A stretch of DNA of 64,000 nucleotides, taken from NCBI GenBank assembly GCA_019321725.1, contig CM033118.1, positions 8,892,071 to 8,956,070 on the forward strand, read 5' to 3'. Source of the DNA: Paulownia fortunei (taxonomy: Eukaryota; Streptophyta; Magnoliopsida; Lamiales; Paulowniaceae). The notes under the pieces were generated by a model. That model had not been told where the DNA came from. It was given only the letters and a program-made list of their open reading frames with translations, and ran no database searches. The position numbers and the translations under genes are program-made. This document shows, in pieces, positions 58,022 through 64,000 of the stretch. Every line of letters starts with the position of its first letter. Position 1 is the stretch's first letter.

Positions 58022-58983
58022 TGTTGCCCAATTTTTTTAAAATTCTAAGTCTTGTGAAAAGTATTCTAACATCTAGATAGAGCATGCAACAAAAAAAGAT
58101 AACACCAAGATTTTTACGTACTCTACTGTACGAGGCCATGCCTAAAAAGAGAAACAATCCACTAATTAGTAACACTTTATAGAGTACATCTCATAGAATT
58201 AAAACAATTTAAAGACTCCCTCTTTAAATGAAGACTATCTTATTGTATTCCACTAATTAGTTGTTCTTGCGAGTACCTATCGACTTTAATCAATACTGCT
58301 GAACTCCCTCCAACTCTGAACTTTTTTAGATGGCTGATCCGATTTTCTCCCAAAAACCTCCACCTTCTTCTCCTGAAAAATGTATATGAGTAATTATGAC
58401 TGTTGGACTTTCTCCAACTTTGAACTCCTTCAGATGGCTAATGTGGTAATCTCCCAAAAAAAAATTTCACCTTCTTCTCCCGAAAAATGTATGTAAGTCA
58501 AATTTGCCTCACCCTTGAATCACTTTTGTAGCACTATTCAGTCCATCCACTTAGTTTTTTCAATGTTGAGACTTGATAAATATGCAACTATATATTTCAG
58601 TCCAAATTCCCCATGAAATCGGGTATTGATTGTTGCATATTTGAAAGATATTGATTTCTTAATTTGTTGTCTTATCCATAAGATTCTCCAAATCTTCTCT
58701 TACTTTATCAAAACAAATCAAGAATATATTTACTTTTAGCTATTTATCACACATCTAAAATAAATATTTTGAAAATCTTTGAATTATGGAAACCTTAAAT
58801 AATTAATTAATTAAATATTGTTCTGCCAGTATTGCAATATCTCTCATAATATTTATTGCAACACTTGGTTTTTGTGAAAAATTCCAACTTTCATAAATGT
58901 CAATCTTTTTTGATACTAACATAGTTGATTTTTATGAGAGAATAAAAATATAGTATAATTTTAAATGTATATAAAATATGTTG
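58022..58983 (-). repeat. diverged copia LTR related to the Sirevirus-type LTR
   Basis: Blocks GAGCATGCAAC, TTTTTACG, CGAGGCCATGCC, AAAACAATTTAAAGACTCCC and TTCTTGCGAGTACC follow the order of the LTR at 33778-34851. An internal segment with CCTTCTTCTCC(T/C)GAAAAATGTAT is duplicated (58360 and 58470). Possible flanks GAATA occur at 58017-58021 and 58984-58988, but the right end is TTG rather than CA, so the ends are tentative. Confidence 0.6.
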
Positions 58984-58988
58984 GAATA

Positions 58989-60311
58989 AATAGTTTGAGA
59001 AAGATTAAATTAGGCTGACACAGCCAATATAAAAACTACATAACTTTACTTTTTTTTTTTTTATGTAATAATTAAAACTTATCATCTCTTTTATGATAAA
59101 CTTAAATTTCCTAATCCTCTATGCCTAGTTTTTCTTTATTTTTTTATATTAGTATTTTTATGCATGTTGAGACATTAATATCTTTCCAATAAAGCAAATT
59201 GACCCACAAAGCATTAAAATTGATAGTTGATGCTAGTAATTCATGAATTAATAAATTTATTCCAAATTAATGCTTCAAAATTTCTTATATTTCTAATTTT
59301 TGGTTCAAAAATACATTTATACCTCTTTCTTGCCTTATTTGAGGTATTAAAATGAAATCAGAAACTAAAATTGAATTCAACAAACTATGTTTTGATTATT
59401 TTACCTCATAATATGGCATGTACAATGCACTTGACAGAAGGCAAAAAGTGCCAGAATTTGATTGTAAGAATTTAAATGGAACAAAAAACAATTTAGGGAG
59501 GGTAAAGTCATGATTTTAACATTATGGACGAAAGTGATACAAAACCTAAGCTATAAAGACTATAAATGTGACTTACCCTAATAACAATTATAATTAAATT
59601 CATTGTATCCCGTTGTTATTGCGACTTATGAATTATGCAAAATTAATTCTTGTTTGGAAAAAATCGAAAACTTTTACCTTGAGCTTCCGACTAATTGCAA
59701 TTGACTGTGAAACTTACAAATTTTTATCTACCTCCCACTGTTGAAATTCGGAGTTCCTGAATTAATTAGATCTTTCAAGATCCTATCTGATTAATCTGGG
59801 ACAAAAATCAAAACTCTTCGATTAACCTAATTCATTGTGAACCAAAAACTACTTCATAATCTTCAAACTCATTCATCAAAGGCTCCAAGTATATCATCTC
59901 TAAAATTGATCAGACATTTAGGATGACCACATGAATTTGATAATTCCTAACTAGGGGATTACTATTTAGGTGTTTTGGAAGCAATAAGACTACTAGTTTT
60001 TGTATGTAAATATTATTTGCGAGTTCTTATATTGAAATATGTAGAATAAAATAACATAAAAATAACACAAGAGATAAGAAAATACGGGAAGACAGTTTAG
60101 TCAAAGGGTGGAGGTGGGGTGGGGGAGAGAAATTATACTTGTAAAGTACTAATTTTGGGACCTACTGGAGTATTTATACTCCCACTTCCACGTATTCAAT
60201 GGATATCTCATTCCATGTGGGATTCTATTTATATTCCTAGTGTATGTAGGAAATTAATTGATAGTTCCCAAAATTCATCAACCACCTTATCTCATTCTAT
60301 TTCAAGGATTA
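58989..60311. other. AT-rich region without a supported gene
   Basis: No coding region or repeat boundary is recognised. A short G-rich tract lies at 60106-60125. Confidence 0.45.
60106..60125 (+). repeat. G-rich tract, possible G-quadruplex
   Basis: GGGTGGAGGTGGGGTGGGGG has several closely spaced G runs, unusual in this AT-rich window. Confidence 0.6.
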
Positions 60312-61135
60312 TGTTAAAATAGTGACTTGCGAGCCAGTTAGATTTGCTGCTATTATACTCTTGTAATGAATATTCTTTATTTGGTTTACATTAATAAATG
60401 ACAATCTTGATTTGCATTAATAGAATTAGATAAAATCCCTAGATTATAATTAGCTACGGGTGTGGTCGCACATAAGATGTCGATCATTAGAGTATGTCTG
60501 TATGGCTGTGATATTAAATATGTTCCAAGTCGGTTGTGATCTTAAATATGTTCCAAGTCAAGGATTCATTGAGGCGAGACAACGAGAAGCCCATAAATAA
60601 TTGTGCATACTATATAACCTCGAAAGGAAGGTGCCTCATTCTAAAGGCACCACTGTTGTGACACTATGCATGTATGCAGATGCTTTTTAGAGAACAAATA
60701 CATTGATGATTGAACTACCCCACTCAAAAATTTCAAAGAAAATATTAATTATCGAATGGGAATTTGCTCGTTATGATAGTGCATGAATTAGCACATTGAT
60801 TTAAGGCATCATGATAATCTTATGCGCAATGTGGTGCACTTAATTTTATTTTCTAATTACATGAAAATCACAAAGAAAATGTTTTGGGTGTATCATCTTT
60901 ATATATAGAGGTTTATGAGTGGCCAAGAAATGGGTCTGTCACCTATCTAGTAACCTTGGCCAATGTTGGAATGAATAATTAGGAATAGGTTTCTCAATTA
61001 GCATCAATTATTCATGATACTAGAAATTGATATATAAAATTGAGTTAATTGGATTTCAACTAATAATCCAGTAGGGCTTAATCTGAAAATAAGTTGACGG
61101 AAGGACCGTACTTGCAAGATATTCGTAATAGAAAA
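60312..61135 (+). repeat. LTR region related to solo LTR 31169-33280
   Basis: Starts TGTTAAAATAGTGAC, parallel to TGCTATAGTAGTGTC at the reversed right end of the solo LTR, and matches it through TTATACTCTTGT, CCTCGAAAGGA(A/G)G(G/A)TGCCTC, CACCTATCTAG and GTACTTGCA(A/T)G(A/G)TATTCGTAAT. Beyond 61135 the match ends. Its position before a plus-strand copia gag suggests it is the 5' LTR of that element, rearranged in its second half. Confidence 0.75.
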
Positions 61136-61189
61136 GATTTAGTGAAAATTATGTTTTAATTGTTAAAACTATAAAATTGATATGATAAA

Positions 61190-61390
61190 AAAAATAGAAC
61201 AAGAAAGCCGAAAGAGGGCAGATTACCCAAAGCTTAAGAGCCCATCACTTAGAGCCTAGGTACTGGGTGAATCAAAGAAGGCCAGACACTCCTCGCTAGA
61301 GTGGATGGAAGGAGGCCATGCACTCCTTGCCAGAGCAGATTACCCAGCACCTAGGATCCCCGACAAGCCTCGATAGGTGCTGGGTATTGT
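61190..61390. repeat. GC-rich block with inverted and direct repeats
   Basis: CCTAGGTACTGGGTGAATC (61255-61273) and GATTACCCAGCACCTAGG (61338-61355) form an inverted repeat with a 64-bp loop. Inside, GGCCAGACACTCCTCGC (61280) and GGCCATGCACTCCTTGC (61314) are direct repeats. A third GATAGGTGCTGGGTATTG follows at 61372. GC content is much higher than around it. Confidence 0.8.
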
Positions 61391-62719
61391 TTTCTATTTT
61401 GTATCATTGTATAACTGTTGCACTTAAAAATTTTGTTTTCAAATGAAATTTTAATTTTATGAAAAAATATTTTTCATGAAAAACCAAAAAAAAAATTATT
61501 AATCTCAAATTTAAAAGTAATAGCACATGTATGGATTGGTAAATTTTTACATGCTTTCATTTATCATGTGATGATTCATGCTTAGCAAGTTGTGATTGGA
61601 TATGGGGCCTAACCAATATGATTGGATTTATTTTATGCACTTATGGTTTAATTTTTGGGTTTTAATTAAAATGAGGACTGTGTATCTCTCATTTCCCTAT
61701 TTTCTCTTATTGTAAATTTTACCTCTCTCTTATGTACCTCTCCTTGGAAGTTGTTCCAATATTTATAGTAGTTTTTCAAATGTAATGAGACTAGAATTAG
61801 TTAGTGATATTATCTTTTTGTAATTTTGGCAAACATTACAAGAAGATGGAGAAAGATGAAGAAGTGAGGATTGAAGGCCCTTGTATACATGGGATGCATA
61901 TATGTAACATAAAGGTATATTACCTTTTTAATTATCACCCTAGATTGACCTTTGTTCCATTTTGACTCAAGTTGATCGCAAATGATATATGGTTCATGGT
62001 CATCCATATTATGTATGTTTAATGTTATCCTAAGATGTTTTACTTTGCTTGCCATCATTTGGATAGATAACATTAAACAAGATAATCATAAGATACATAT
62101 TTTTCTTAAAATTGTTTCAAGTTGAAGACATAAAAGGTTTACATTAAGCAAAAATGGACAAAATTGGGCGAGGCCCTATCATCCTTACCTTCCATCATAA
62201 GTAGTGACATGTGATTCATTGCTAAGCTTAGTCCGTTGACCAAAAGTTTTGGAATGTACTAAGTAAGGTAAGTTGTTATCACTACTAAGCATTGTGGTGC
62301 CCATGGGATGGGGCATCTAAATGTTGGCCACTAGTCATGGGACATTTAGGGATTTTATTCACATGAATATTTGATGGGTCTCGCTTGATATTAAGTAAAA
62401 TATGGGCTTATAGCATTGTGGTATAAAGGAAAGGTGAGGCAAATTACATATGGGTGTAACTGAAAATGAGTGGTCTACCATTTGTCTTTGTCATATGGGC
62501 TCATAGCATTGTGGCGTATGACAAAGTCAATTGGGCTTCAAGTGCACCAAGAAATTGGATTCCCTGAAGTTCCATTATGAGGGTAATGAAGTTTGAATAA
62601 AATAGTATGAGACATCTATAATTGAAGACTTTATTATAGATAAATGTTAAATTGAATGAATGCTTATTTTCTACCTCACATCAATTTGTAGATTAGACAA
62701 AAAATAGCTAAAAATCCAC
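61391..62719. other. unassigned DNA before copia gag
   Basis: Probably remnant LTR and leader of the copia element that follows, but no primer site is recognised. A segment with ATGGGCT(T/C)ATAGCATTGTGG occurs twice (about 62405 and 62498). Confidence 0.4.
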
Positions 62720-63407
62720 TTGCATCTATCTTGGATATCAATAAACTCAACTGTCCAATTTTTCCGACTAGCTAAGGAACCTTACGATTCTTTTAGAATC
62801 TAAAAAAAGGGCTTATATCCTACATATATTCGTCATCAAATCCTTTGGTGGATGCCACTGATAAGGAACTTGCCGAGCTTTACAAACAAGTTGACAATGA
62901 CATGCAAGCTAGATATTACATACTAGCATCTATATCGAATAAGTTGTAGAGACAACATAAGGGTATGTCACATGCTGCTGATATCCTGCTCCATCTACAA
63001 GAGTTATATGGTGAACACACTAGGCAGGGAAGATGTAAAGTCTCAAAAAACTTTTTCGGACTCGTATGATGGAGGGTTATTCGGTACATGTACATGAACT
63101 GCAGATGATACGCCTCATAGAAAAGCTCGAGGCACTTGGAGTCATTATGAATAACAAAATCTTTAGACCTCATCCTGTAGTCCTGCATAACTCATTCGAT
63201 TCTTTTGTGTTTAACTTCCATACACACAAAATGGAGACTAGCATTGTTGAGCTTGTCAATGTGTTGAAGACGACTAAATCCAGCATGAAAAAGGCTAAGT
63301 TTGTCATGTTGATTGGTTCTTTATCCAAATCAAAGACTTCTACATCTAAGAAAGAAAATGAGAAAAGTTCCTTGAATAATAATAAGCTAAAGGCAAAGGG
63401 CATGTAA
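62720..63407 (+). pseudogene. copia D gag
   Basis: The plus strand reads ASILDINKLN (copia gag start region), then NPLVDATDKELAELYKQVDN, MQARYYILASISNKL, a stop, HAADILLHLQELYGEHTRQG and, in the 113-codon open stretch 63066-63407, HELQMIRLIEKLEALGVIMN, FDSFVFNFHTHKMETSIVEL and NVLKTTKSSMKKAK, classic copia gag blocks. Stops and frame changes near 62780, 62948 and 63060 break it. Confidence 0.88.
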
Positions 63408-64000
63408 AGAACTGCCACCACTGCGTCGGTTCATTAGAGGAGGAACTGCAAGGAGTATTTATCAGCTGCTAGAACAATTCTAGTATGTACTTTGTTGAAG
63501 TTAACGTTTTGCTTAATGGTGTTTCTTGGGTATTAGATACCGAATGTAGTTCTCATTTATGAAATGTTTTGCAAGCAATGATAAAAAGTAATGAGCTAAG
63601 TAGAGGAGAGACAATCCTAAGGCTGGCTAATCGAGCAAAAGTTACTGCATTAGCCATAGGACTGTCCACTTAGCATTAGGTGGTGGAAATAGAATAGTTT
63701 TAAATTATTATCTTTACATTATTGAATTAATTTAGAACATTATCTCTATAGGAATGTTTTACATTTTCAATAAAAGATAGAAGTTGTTTCGCTAATGGTG
63801 GTTCTTCTTTAATTCATGTTGGAATGTTGACGAATGATTTTATACTACTCAACCCCAAAATTCCAACTTGCATATTCAACAGAGCAACAAAAGAAAAATT
63901 AGATGATCAAACCTCAACATATTTGTAGCACACTAAATTAATTCATATCTCTAAGATAGAGTTCACAAAATGGCCTACTTGCTTGACTTCACAGACTCAC
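63408..64000 (+). pseudogene. copia D zinc knuckle and protease, cut by window edge
   Basis: KNCHHC and RRNCKEYL in two frames are the halves of a zinc knuckle split by a frameshift near 63435. Then VSWVLDTECSSHL, the copia protease active site (DTEC in place of DTGC), followed by a stop and LRLANRAKVTALAIG. Further decayed blocks continue to the window end (KIPTCIFNRATKEKLDD). The remainder of pol is expected to the right. Confidence 0.82.

Noticed and set aside
58022..58983. definite solo LTR with GAATA duplication
   Set aside because: The right end lacks CA and the short AT-rich flank match may be chance, so it is listed only as diverged LTR homology.

Overview
The window looks like retrotransposon-rich heterochromatin from a flowering plant, most likely a eudicot. 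It is very AT-rich. Nearly all recognisable coding sequence is decayed Ty1/copia or Ty3/gypsy sequence, long LTRs with plant-type primer sites are common, and cut-and-paste elements of hAT and Mutator type are scattered among them. I found no intact host protein gene, no functional RNA gene and no CRISPR array. All gene calls are pseudogenes, broken by stops and frameshifts.

Layout. 1-2385: minus-strand copia fragment that runs off the left edge. 2386-14242: minus-strand Athila-type Ty3/gypsy element (copy 2) that has lost most of pol; its 5' LTR is split by a probable 3.2-kb solo chromovirus LTR (10867-14057). 15577-18530: probable Tekay/Del-like gypsy remnant (LTR, PBS, gag). 18934-20002: non-autonomous hAT-like element with an 8-bp target duplication and a tRNA-Ile-like relic inside. 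20011-23720: minus-strand copia remnant. About 24240-26085: gypsy LTR, PBS and gag remnant. 27834-29385: truncated Athila LTR (copy 3). 31169-33280: solo LTR with a 5-bp target duplication. 33778-55874: minus-strand Sirevirus-type copia element with both LTRs, an env-like ORF and an ATGTT duplication. Its gag is interrupted by a complete plus-strand Athila element (copy 1, 42602-54214, GTGTC duplication). 56417-57278: long-TIR Mutator-like foldback element with a 9-bp duplication. 58022-58983: diverged copia-type LTR. 60312-64000: LTR homology, then copia gag and protease running off the right edge.

The most interesting feature is in the two Athila copies. Between pol and the 3' LTR, where Athila elements often carry an env-like ORF, both carry an intronless copy of a plant LONELY GUY (LOG) cytokinin-activating phosphoribohydrolase gene in element-sense orientation. 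Copy 2 keeps almost the whole LOG reading region; copy 1 keeps the C-terminal half. Both also share an upstream ORF with a Cys-x2-Cys-x4-Cys motif that I do not recognise. This points to a retrotransposon family that captured a host hormone-metabolism transcript and spread it. Both copies here are pseudogenised, including different lesions in the LOG nucleotide-binding motif.

Other points: the Athila LTRs differ in the number of an internal unit of about 135-180 bp (1, 3 or 4 copies), and target duplications allow insertion order to be read at several sites. Boundaries given without a target duplication or LTR end are approximate, and all comparisons were made by eye.
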